The notes under the pieces: generated by a model | Databases searched by the model: none | The model's input: only the letters and a program-made list of their open reading frames with translations | Told to the model about the DNA's origin: nothing | NCBI GenBank assembly: GCA_030789695.1 | Contig: CM061132.1 | Location: 151,040,597 to 151,104,596, forward strand | Reading direction: 5' to 3' | Length of the DNA stretch: 64,000 bases | From: Scilla litardierei | Lineage: Eukaryota > Streptophyta > Magnoliopsida > Asparagales > Asparagaceae | Position numbers and translations under genes: made by a program | In this document: positions 12,401 to 24,400 of the stretch, one piece after another | How the letters are laid out: each line of letters opens with the position of its first letter | How positions within the stretch are numbered: the stretch's first letter is position 1

Positions 12401-15400
12401 CCGCGCCGAAGGCGCCCGCGCCGAAGGCGCCCGCGCCGAAGGCGCCCGCGCCGAAGGCGCCCGCGCCGAAGGCGCCCGCGCCGAAGGCGCCCGCGCCGAA
12501 GGCGCCCGCGCCGAAGGCGCCCGCGCCGAAGGCGCCCGCGCCGAAGGCGCCCGCGCCGAAGGCGCCCGCGCCGAAGGCGCCCGCGCCGAAGGCGCCCGCG
12601 CCGAAGGCGCCCGCGCCGAAGGCGCCCGCGCCGAAGGCGCCCGCGCCGAAGGCGCCCGCGCCGAAGGCGCCCGCGCCAAAGGCGCCCGCTAAATTTTTTT
12701 ACGCTAATTTGTTGTTCTTTTAAATTTTGGCTGTAGAAATATTTTTTAGGGGACAGATTTCGCGGGAAAAAATCTTAAATGCACCGCGCCCGCGCCGAAG
12801 GCGCCCGCGCCGAAGGCGCCCGCGCCGAAGGCGCCCGCGCCGAAGGCGCCCGCGCCGAAGGCGCCCGCGCCGAAGGCGCCCGCGCCGAAGGCGCCCGCGC
12901 CGAAGGCGCCCGCGCCGAAGGCGCCCGCGCCGAAGGCGCCCGCGCCGAAGGCGCCCGCGCCGAAGGCGCCCGCGCCGAAGGCGCCCGCGCCGAAGGCGCC
13001 CGCGCCGAAGGCGCCCGCGCCGAAGGCGCCCGCGCCGAAGGCGCCCGCGCCGAAGGCGCCCGCGCCGAAGGCGCCCGCGCCGAAGGCGCCCGCGCCGAAG
13101 GCGCCCGCGCCGAAGGCGCCCGCGCCGAAGGCGCCCGCGCCGAAGGCGCCCGCGCCGAAGGCGCCCGCGCCGAAGGCGCCCGCGCCGAAGGCGCCCGCGC
13201 CGAAGGCGCCCGCGCCGAAGGCGCCCGCGCCGAAGGCGCCCGCGCCGAAGGCGCCCGCGCCGAAGGCGCCCGCGCCGAAGGCGCCCGCGCCGAAGGCGCC
13301 CGCGCCGAAGGCGCCCGCGCCGAAGGCGCCCGCGCCGAAGGCGCCCGCGCCGAAGGCGCCCGCGCCGAAGGCGCCCGCGCCGAAGGCGCCCGCGCCGAAG
13401 GCGCCCGCGCCGAAGGCGCCCGCGCCGAAGGCGCCCGCGCCGAAGGCGCCCGCGCCGAAGGCGCCCGCGCCGAAGGCGCCCGCGCCGAAGGCGCCCGCGC
13501 CGAAGGCGCCCGCGCCGAAGGCGCCCGCGCCGAAGGCGCCCGCGCCGAAGGCGCCCGCGCCGAAGGCGCCCGCGCCGAAGGCGCCCGCTAAATTTTTTTA
13601 CGCTAATTTGTTGTTCTTTTAAATTTTGGCTGTAGAAATATTTTTTAGGGGACAGATTTCGCGGGAAAAAATCTTAAATGCACCGTGCCCACGGGCACGG
13701 GTTATAACTAGTACATTTATATATGAATAGGCCTTGTCTACTCAAACTTATATGGAAATCTTCATGTATATAACTTCTCATATGAAAAAATAACAAAAAA
13801 TTGTTGTATATAATGTATATACAAGCCACTATATGACGTCCTTTTTAGATGAAATTTTGTGATTAATGTATAATAAATGTAACTGTAGCCAGACGTTTAA
13901 CAAGTACAGAAAAAGATTGAGCCTAAGATGTGCCCAAAAGGTGTGCAAGATGTCCAAAAAACATCCAAGATATGCATCTAAACTAGTAGCAAGTATTTCC
14001 ACTAGTCTGTCTACCAGACTTGGCCATATGCAGCAAAGGATCATGCAGAAGAGGAAGTATATATTTGCAAAAGCCTGGACAAGTGAATATACTGTGCCAT
14101 CACGAGGTAATCCTTGAAGGTGACGGTGTGTAAATTATCGATATAAAGGAAAATGTCAATGACATCATGTTATTGTATAGAGAACAACACTGTTCATACT
14201 TTTTGCTATTTTTGACATGCAAATCATTCAGCATATTTCTACAAATTTTCATCATCTGTCTCATCCATACTAACATAACTATTTGTAGTTTTACTAATTT
14301 TAGATTGTTAATTCAAAGGCGCCCGCGCCGAAGGCGCCCGCGCCGAAGGCGCCCGCGCCGAAGGCGCCCGCGCCGAAGGCGCCCGCGCCGAAGGCGCCCG
14401 CGCCGAAGGCGCCCGCGCCGAAGGCGCCCGCGCCGAAGGCGCCCGCGCCGAAGGCGCCCGCGCCGAAGGCGCCCGCGCCGAAGGCGCCCGCGCCGAAGGC
14501 GCCCGCGCCGAAGGCGCCCGCGCCGAAGGCGCCCGCGCCGAAGGCGCCCGCGCCGAAGGCGCCCGCGCCGAAGGCGCCCGCGCCGAAGGCGCCCGCGCCG
14601 AAGGCGCCCGCGCCGAAGGCGCCCGCGCCGAAGGCGCCCGCGCCGAAGGCGCCCGCGCCGAAGGCGCCCGCGCCGAAGGCGCCCGCGCCGAAGGCGCCCG
14701 CGCCGAAGGCGCCCGCGCCGAAGGCGCCCGCGCCGAAGGCGCCCGCTAAATTTTTTTACGCTAATTTGTTGTTCTTTTAAATTTTGGCTGTAGAAATATT
14801 TTTTAGGGGACAGATTTCGCGGGAAAAAATCTTAAATGCACCGTGCCCACGGGCACGGGTTATAACTAGTACATTTATATATGAATAGGCCTTGTCTACT
14901 CAAACTTATATGGAAATCTTCATGTATATAACTTCTCATATGAAAAAATAACAAAAAATTGTTGTATATAATGTATATACAAGCCACTATATGACGTCCT
15001 TTTTAGATGAAATTTTGTGATTAATGTATAATAAATGTAACTGTAGCCAGACGTTTAACAAGTACAGAAAAAGATTGAGCCTAAGATGTGCCCAAAAGGT
15101 GTGCAAGATGTCCAAAAAACATCCAAGATATGCATCTAAACTAGTAGCAAGTATTTCCACTAGTCTGTCTACCAGACTTGGCCATATGCAGCAAAGGATC
15201 ATGCAGAAGAGGAAGTATATATTTGCAAAAGCCTGGACAAGTGAATATACTGTGCCATCACGAGGTAATCCTTGAAGGTGACGGTGTGTAAATTATCGAT
15301 ATAAAGGAAAATGTCAATGACATCATGTTATTGTATAGAGAACAACACTGTTCATACTTTTTGCTATTTTTGACATGCAAATCATTCAGCATATTTCTAC

Positions 15401-18400
15401 AAATTTTCATCATCTGTCTCATCCATACTAACATAACTATTTGTAGTTTTACTAATTTTAGATTGTTAATTCAAAGGCGCCCGCGCCGAAGGCGCCCGCG
15501 CCGAAGGCGCCCGCGCCGAAGGCGCCCGCGCCGAAGGCGCCCGCGCCGAAGGCGCCCGCGCCGAAGGCGCCCGCGCCGAAGGCGCCCGCGCCGAAGGCGC
15601 CCGCGCCGAAGGCGCCCGCGCCGAAGGCGCCCGCGCCGAAGGCGCCCGCGCCGAAGGCGCCCGCGCCGAAGGCGCCCGCGCCGAAGGCGCCCGCGCCGAA
15701 GGCGCCCGCGCCGAAGGCGCCCGCGCCGAAGGCGCCCGCGCCGAAGGCGCCCGCGCCGAAGGCGCCCGCGCCGAAGGCGCCCGCGCCGAAGGCGCCCGCG
15801 CCGAAGGCGCCCGCTAAATTTTTTTACGCTAATTTGTTGTTCTTTTAAATTTTGGCTGTAGAAATATTTTTTAGGGGACAGATTTCGCGGGAAAAAATCT
15901 TAAATGCACCGTGCCCACGGGCACGGGTTATAACTAGTACATTTATATATGAATAGGCCTTGTCTACTCAAACTTATATGGAAATCTTCATGTATATAAC
16001 TTCTCATATGAAAAAATAACAAAAAATTGTTGTATATAATGTATATACAAGCCACTATATGACGTCCTTTTTAGATGAAATTTTGTGATTAATGTATAAT
16101 AAATGTAACTGTAGCCAGACGTTTAACAAGTACAGAAAAAGATTGAGCCTAAGATGTGCCCAAAAGGTGTGCAAGATGTCCAAAAAACATCCAAGATATG
16201 CATCTAAACTAGTAGCAAGTATTTCCACTAGTCTGTCTACCAGACTTGGCCATATGCAGCAAAGGATCATGCAGAAGAGGAAGTATATATTTGCAAAAGC
16301 CTGGACAAGTGAATATACTGTGCCATCACGAGGTAATCCTTGAAGGTGACGGTGTGTAAATTATCGATATAAAGGAAAATGTCAATGACATCATGTTATT
16401 GTATAGAGAACAACACTGTTCATACTTTTTGCTATTTTTGACATGCAAATCATTCAGCATATTTCTACAAATTTTCATCATCTGTCTCATCCATACTAAC
16501 ATAACTATTTGTAGTTTTACTAATTTTAGATTGTTAATTCAAAAACTAAAAAACACAGGATCTAATTCTTAAGGCTAAACTATACGAACCCCATCAAAAC
16601 TCATCAAAACTTTGCCTTGTTTTCAAGAAATTCCCCTGAACTTTCTTTGTTCTCCAAAAACCTCCAAACTTTTGTTTTCCCGAACCCCCCCTAACGGTGT
16701 TAGATTATTTTTCAAAAAAATATTTTCTATTTTTTGAAATGCATGTAATGAACATAAACATTTTAAAGTAGTTTAAATTATAATTTGCTTCAATATTAGA
16801 TGATGATTTAATTATTGTTATTTTTTAATTTTTTGTCTTTTTTTATTTTTATTCGAATGAGTCCATATTAGACATAATGAATAAATTCTTAACTAGAAAT
16901 TTTAACAATAAGTATATATCCTTATTACATTTGAGGGATGTTTTTGAATTTGTCCCATGTGACAATGTCACATCGCCACATGGGACAACCTCATTAACCC
17001 CAAAACCCAAAAAACACAAAACCCCACCCAACCCCCCAAAACACACCCAAACCCAAAACACCCAAAATCACACACCCAATCAAAAAAACCAAAAACCCCA
17101 AGACAATACACACTCAAACCCACTATTCTCATTCACATGTTTTTGCACTCATCGAAACACCATTGTGGGTCCCACATCCCGATTGTGTGGGTTGGTTTTT
17201 GGGATGTCCGTGCACTTTGTGCAAGGGTTATTTCTAGTACATATATAATTTGTAACGAGTTATTAATTTATTAAATTTTTATGTCTTTTACATAGATGAG
17301 TTCATATTTGATATAGTAGGTAGTATAATGGATAACATTTTACTATAAAGTTTTTAATATAAAAAATTATATAATTTTTTATGACATCAATTACTAAAAT
17401 TTTTATGTGTTAACCTTTAAAATTTTGTATTTTATTTTTTGCACAAATTAGTTTGGTATTGATATAATCGATAAATTTTTAATATTAATTAATTATAATT
17501 TTTAATGATACGTTAATTTTTAAAATTTTCATGTATTTATATAACATTGTTTGTTACTTTCTATTTTTCCATGTAAAAATGAATTTGGTATTGATATAAT
17601 ATATGGTTTATAATAGAAATATGGTAAATGATTACATAATTTTCAATGATGTATTAAGTAAAAATTTTAAAGAATTTTTCTAACTTTTTTTATTTATTAT
17701 GCATAACTGAATAGTACTTAATATAGTAAATAATATAATAAATAACTTTTTACTAGAAATTGTTGATAGTAAATATGTATGATTTTTAATGACGTATTAA
17801 TATCTAAAACTTTTATGTATTATTGAGTGAAGATTTTGAATATCAAATATTTTGTAGTTCCAACTTATATAAATACTAGTCATAACCCATGCCCGCGGGC
17901 ACGGTTAATTTAAGATTTTTGCTCACGAAATTTTTGTTACCCAAAAAATTATTTTCACAACCAAAATTTAAAAGAACAACAAATTAGCGTAAAAATATTT
18001 AGCGGCACGGACGCCTTCGGTGTGGACGCCTTCGGTGCGGAACAACAAATTTGACGCATGCGCCTTCGAACAAAACAACAATTTCAGTGAGGAACAACAA
18101 ATTAGCGTAAAAAATTTAGCGGGCGCCTAAGGCGTCCGCGCCGAAGATTAACGAAATTTAGCGAGCGCCTTCAGCGCGGAACAACAAATCAACGAAATTT
18201 AGCGGACGCCTTCGGTGCAGGCGCAACAATATATTTAACCGATCTAAAATTATTATCTAAATCAAAATAATTAATTTCAGTAACACGTTTTTATTAAATA
18301 ATTGATAGATAATATAAATCATATTTTTTGTAGTAACCCATATAATAAACCAAAATGCTTATCCTCTAACTGTAAACCAAAATGCATAGCCGTAATTTTG

Positions 18401-21400
18401 TATGAATTAACAGTTTTTTTACACGTGATTGATTGTAGATTAAGCAAGCCAAAGTACATCATAAAAGCTTAATAATCTCAAACTTGTTTGAGTACAACTT
18501 CAGCATCACTCATGTCAATGCCAACAATAAATATGTATTTTTAAAACCAAATTATGCGCTTTAGTGATGTGTATAGTCAAAAGAGTCAACTAAACTAAAC
18601 GTGAGTGCAATATTACTTTAACTAAATCTTCGGCTTGGTCAAAAATCTCAGAGATTGAAGCGTATCAGGTTCGATTTCTGTTGGCTAAATCTAATTCGCG
18701 TAGCATTTGATGATGATATATGCTGCTTATTGTTTTTAGTTATTTTTTTGCAGTGTCGTTTGTTTTTTTTGCTTTGACTAATCTCCCATTTATTATCAAG
18801 AATTGTCTTGTCTCATCTCAAGAAATCTTTGTATTTTGATTATAAATGAGTTTGCTCAATTTTTATAAATCGTTGGGACTGTAGTACGAATTGAATGAGC
18901 TGTTGGTGTTTTGTTTGGGGAAGAGATAAAGTTAGTTTTTCAAATTTTTGGTCTTTCCCCAAACACAATTTCCCCCCAAAAGTTCAGTTTTTCCCCCCAA
19001 AATTTTTACAATAACTCATCTCAACCTTCCATTCCCCAAAGATCAAATCACAGACACTATTTATTGTGTCCTAGTCAGCATTAGGATTCAAAAACAGTTG
19101 TGTTTTATGATTATAAATATGTTTTGATGTATTTTTTAAAAAACCATAATGGTGTTAATAGAAGGGTATTTTTTGAAAAAAAAACATAACATTCAACAGG
19201 TTTTGGAGAACAAAAAAAGTTTAGGGGCTTTCTTGAAAAAGATGAAAGTTCAAGGGGTTTCTTAAAATTTACCATTTTTATGTTTCCCAGCTGAAAGAAA
19301 GGAAAAGGACACCAGAGACTTGATAAAGATTAAGACAAAATATTGGAAAACAGCTGAAAGTTGATTAAACAAATTTGATTCAAGTTTATCACTTGAAGAC
19401 GGAAATTACTGAATACCATTAACAAGTATCAAGGAAGACCATACGTATCAGTATGTGATGTAAAGTGCTGATACAAATTTGGTCACCAAGTAGAAATCAA
19501 TTTGATATCACATTTTACATAATCCATTTTACATCAGGTAAATATTTGTTGAAAGTCTCTACCTCTGAGCATTCATTCGATTATTCTACTTCGAAAAACA
19601 AACTTTGAAAATCTTTCACAAAAGCTTATAGTAGTTAAAGATTTGCAGCATTTGCTATAGTTTATCTATTATATTTCAGAATTTACATAATGAAATAATC
19701 ATGATGGGAGAACCTAATAAAACCAAGACGTCAGTGAATGATAACCAAATGCAGACTCACTTTTAAAGCGTCTTGAATATACTAACCTCAACCAGAGCTT
19801 TGAACTGAGTTCGTATGTTGTCAACAATTTTTTTTGAACGTGATCTGCAAGAATAAAAACATGAAGTGAAACTTGATGTGATGCATCTTGTGTTTATAAG
19901 TTACATTCTAAACAACCTAATGTTCGGAGCTTCAGATAGATAACAAGGAAGCATGCTAATAATCATTATCTTGAGCCTTTTCCAATCAAAAATAGGATTT
20001 AACTCTTGAGCACTGTTTGAAGTCTGGCATGCTCCATATACAAATTGACCAAGTATATAAACCAGCCGGACTAAGTTTATACAAATTGAGCAAGCTCCAT
20101 ATACAAACTTGCTTTATACATTTTAAGAGCATGAAACCAAGAAGCAGCCATTTAGATGCGGTACAAGTCCAAAACAAAGATCCGAGATGATATAAGGGAA
20201 TCAAATTCAACTTAAGTCAAAACATAAGCCAAAGAAGGAAGTGGAATTGTAATCGTTTCTAGCATGCTAAGCACAATATGACTGAGATACAAATTTCACC
20301 GGAAAATGATGTTACCAGTGTCCTGCAGTGAAATGTCATAAAGGAATACTTGGACACGCCATATAATATTTTGTCAGCATCGAAGTTTAACTATCTCATT
20401 AAGATTATGTATCCTAAATAACATCACAAAATTGGCTAAAGTCTGTGCGACAGTGAATAACCAGATGCCTAGATATATGATGAAACTATGTACACTGCCT
20501 CTGAAAACCGGGCTACACCCTTTGGAGTGCGGACAACTAGTTCGCAAGATCCCTTAACTTATCAGGGTTGAGAATAATTTGTCAATAGGAAGATTTCACC
20601 AGAGGACTAAGATAGGTATGTTTGTTGGTTATATGTCAACTGTGTATGGTATTGTCTTCGCGTTTCTAAATATTGTGAGTCAAGTGATTAAGTTTCAAAT
20701 TTTCAATAACTGGGATATATAAAGCATTCTTCGATTTCCCTAAGACCACAAAAGAAGCTTGGCTTGTAACTGAAAGTAATGTGAAACTGAAGGTTTCTTT
20801 CAAATAGATATGGCTTTGGGGAAATTGATGCATATAACCGAAGTTCTCTACAACTGTCAGGCAGATATGGATATAGCTGCAAAAAATTGTACTTCTAAAC
20901 TGCAAGGCAAAAAAAAACTTGCAAATGACTATAAGCCAAGGTAGAGGACCATGCACATTCAAAAGAATTATCAAGCTACATTGTGGTTTGAGAGAAATAA
21001 AGCCAAATATGTCTGTAAAATGCAAGTTCTGTTTTGGAATGCAAACATTATCTACTATGACAAAAATGTTCAAGTGTATGCACATGTTGGTCCAAGGTTG
21101 TGTCAATTTCCAATATATAGACCGGACAAGGATACGCTCTGGAAAAGAATACTTTTCACAAGTACATCGTTTCACCACGCCTGTTCATTTACTGTTGATC
21201 ACTAAAAATTGTTCTTATTAAAGAATGCATCAAAAATCATCTCCAAGCATAAAGAGATCATGTTATTATGTCTAATCACATGTTCTCAACTAGAAATCAC
21301 TGAAATATAGTCATAAATGAAGTAGTTCAAAATAAAACCTTAAGACCATACAGTGACCTCGAAAAGCTGTAGTGTGACAAAGACAAATATAAATAAAGAG

Positions 21401-24400
21401 CAATAACATAAAACTTCAAGCAACCCATAATGTCAATCCACATTCAGAAATGAAAACTTCAGATTTCTTTCTTTAAATGGTAGAGTGGATGAAGTCATAC
21501 TGACCCAAATTTTTCACGATCATCCAAAATCAAGATAACATCATAGGTCTCCTCAAACTTCTCCCCGAACATTTGAGGTGGCATGGCCAAGCCTTTAATA
21601 TCTTTTTGAGCAAAATCAACATCTGATGGCTGATCCTGAGCAAAGATATGGAGGGAAAAAAGATGCATTGCTCAAATCAATTCACTAAATTTAATTTAGC
21701 AACTTTCTAAATCTACAAAAAATAAGAGACTCTGCTCAGAAAGGAAGAATATGTCAGGCACCAAAGAAAACATACATGTGAAGTGCACGCCCTAAGACCG
21801 AAAGAGCTTGAAGTTATATAATTACTCAGAGTGTTTTGGCAATGAGCATCAGCGGAAATAGAACCTGTCATATTATCTACAATCAAATATAGCCAAACTG
21901 AATTAGAAATAAAAATATTAAAAGACAATGCAATAGAAGTATATGTAACATCCTTTAATAAAGTAACGAAAAATAGGACCTATATTTAGAGAAGAGTAAG
22001 TATTCAATGTTGCAGTTGCAGGGCAACCCTCCACCCTGACGTCTGCTGCTGAATCAGAATCAGAAAAAACAACTATGTCGCCTCCAAAATTCTGCAAAAT
22101 GATAAATGTGATATAACAATATTTTTAGATTGAAGAAATTTCAAGACAACAAAAAAAAACAAATTTTCTGCAAACGGTTCCCATAAATATGTTCCCATCA
22201 AGAGGACCAGTTCAAAGGAAAAGGGAAGTTCATAATATTCATAAACGATAAAGAAAGAATTTGTCTACACCATTAAATTCTTACCATCCTAGTATATTAG
22301 GGTCAAACTTGAGAAAACCCTACAAAGTGGTCCGAACCCACGATTTTGCAGTTAATGGTGATTTGAATATGAGAAAACCAAAGAAATCGGTGATGACAAG
22401 ACAAGCATGCTAGATATGAAAATTGCTGAGTACAGGTAAGCGGAGAAGTTGAAGATTGTAGACAAGGTGGATTGCAAGAGCTCACCACGCAAGAAAAGTC
22501 TCAAGTGATGCAGGAGTTTCCTATTATGAAATCTGAATAAGATGAACATGGCTCTATATGAACAAGCAGAAATTAAGGAGCTAAGAAAGGCCAAACAACG
22601 GAAGTAGGACAAAGCTAAACAACAAAACACTATGCCAAATCTCTGGGATCAGCTAAATGAATCCTTTCTCATCATTATGCTCTGATAAGGATCTCTGTTA
22701 AATTTAAAACTACCATAGCCTATTTGAATTGCTTCAATCCATGTTCGATTAGGTAATTTAGGTATACCGTTAGCCCTTCTAGCTCTTTCAGCTACAATCC
22801 TGACGTCCCTAAATGGCACACTTGTTGTTCTCCATTACGTATGCAACCATCAAGCCAGTTCTCAGTCATTTCTCTTCCCAAACCACATATAAATCTGACC
22901 AGCATTGTGAGAATAGGGATGATATTGTGAATGATTATAAGGTCATGAATGAAAATATGGTTCTTAAGTTCCTCACTGATTGTAGCTACAGTTGCAACAA
23001 ATGGCTTGATGGATTGTACTCGACGGATTGTAAGAAAACAATAATGTTCATCACTAATAAATTTAAGCATACAAAAAAGGTCAATCCAATCAGCGTTAGA
23101 AGAATAGGGATGATATTGTGAATGATCATAAGTTTACGAATGAAAATATTGTTCTTAAGTTCCTCGCCGATTGTAACTACAGTTGTAATAAATGGTTCAA
23201 TGGATTGTGCTTGATGGATTGTAAGAAAACAATAAGGTTCATTATTAATCACTTTAAGTGTACAAAAAGGATTGATCCAATCCATCAGATGTTACACAGA
23301 ACATCAAATTTCCAAGCAGCTTTATTCATCATACGCCTCTTTCCTTGTCAATTATTACAAATAGAAAAAAGGCTACAGAGTTGAGAAGGACAATGACCAA
23401 GAAATTTTATGAAAAATTAATATAATGAATCACTGGTTGCAACTTCAACCTCTAGATAAGGGAAGTTAAAATAGGCTCTCAACCAGCAAAGGAAACAAAC
23501 TAAGGCTGCATCCTTCACAGGTTATTGTCTATGTATCCTAATCAATTTATTCTTCTGTTCAGTACTTCTAACCCTAAAGGAGATATGCATTGTGGCCTTT
23601 GCTGACTTTTGCAATGAAACCTCTTTGTTTAAATGAACAAGCCATTGAACTAAGAATGGGGCCGTAATACTGTCAACATTGAAATATGTTTTTCCAGTAA
23701 GTTGTCAATGAGGCAAACATAACTCAGTTGAACGGTGAGATCCACTGAAACACAAGATTCTCTATAGATTGAAAGATACAGCCAACTGATCATAAGATAC
23801 ACGGTGACACCAGATATAATGCAGCACTGTCTCAGACTGAAGGGGACTTGTGTGATCTCTTAAGTGTTAAGGAGCCATATGGTCTGGAATCTGTAAGATC
23901 CAGATCATAAAGTGAAGGATATAACGGTACCTTTACCGTACTAAATGACGCGAGAACATAGGAAGACCTAACATATTCAATTAACATGAAAATACTTGTA
24001 ATAATAAAGTAATTGGACATGCTTATGAAGATACTCAGGAATCATGCTTAATAGAAATGGTTTGAAGAGGAGGTGCAACCCCAACTGCAGTTAAGCTATA
24101 TTTTTTGACTATTTCCACTTATAATTGTCAAATGTCCTCAATGTATGATCCTAGTCCATTGATCAAGCTTAAGTATATGTGATAATCCAATGTCCATGGC
24201 AGTTTGTGGTCCATTAAAGAGTCACTATTGAATTCTTACCTGTTCAGTAAATCCCAAACAACAATAAGAACAAAGACAGTGTACCACATTCCAAGTTCCA
24301 ACAAATAAACATTATAAATTCATTAATATGGATCATCATTGTAATGATAAATTCACTTTCTAGTCAAATTTTGCTATAGCCTTTTCGTATGTAGTCAAAA

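Larger units (their letters stand above)
11769..13711 (+). mobile_element. Non-autonomous Helitron with two GC-rich arrays
   Basis: The 5' end is TCTATATTACAAATGAGGG, preceded by A. The 3' end is an 8-bp stem, 2-nt loop hairpin, CCGTGCCC-AC-GGGCACGG (13683-13700), then GTTATAACTAG, followed by T. This is the Helitron signature: TC...CTAG inserted between A and T, with a hairpin about 11 nt from the end. It is 1.94 kb, of which about 1.47 kb is two 15-bp arrays (45 and 53 units), leaving about 0.47 kb of element backbone. It has no Rep/helicase. A second element with the same 5' end (16919-17237) supports the family. Confidence 0.82.
16571..19285. mobile_element. Inverted-arm element carrying two Helitrons
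   Basis: The left arm (about 16571-16720) contains TCAAGAAATTCCCCTGAACTTTC and TTGTTCTCCAAAAACC. The right arm (about 19140-19285) is its imperfect inverse: GAAAGTTCAAGGGGTTTCTT and GGTTTTGGAGAACAA. Arms are about 140 bp. It suggests a non-autonomous TIR/foldback element about 2.7 kb long, later invaded by the Helitrons at 16919 and 17876. No TSD found. Confidence 0.4.

Noticed and set aside
11948..12736. Long Arg/Pro-rich, AEGAR and APSAR open frames over arrays 1-4
   Set aside because: A 15-bp unit without stops keeps all affected frames open. There are no starts, domains or codon bias beyond the repeat.
13866..14117. 83-codon frame repeated three times in the 606-bp flanks as a gene family
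   Set aside because: The copies are identical because the DNA was triplicated. There is no domain and no sign of selection.
12006..15815. CRISPR-like array
   Set aside because: Units are directly adjacent with no spacers, and the host is a plant.
20666..21178. 170-codon minus frame in intron 10
   Set aside because: Phe/Ile/Leu-rich, no recognisable domain, and within a MUS81 intron with good splice borders on both sides.
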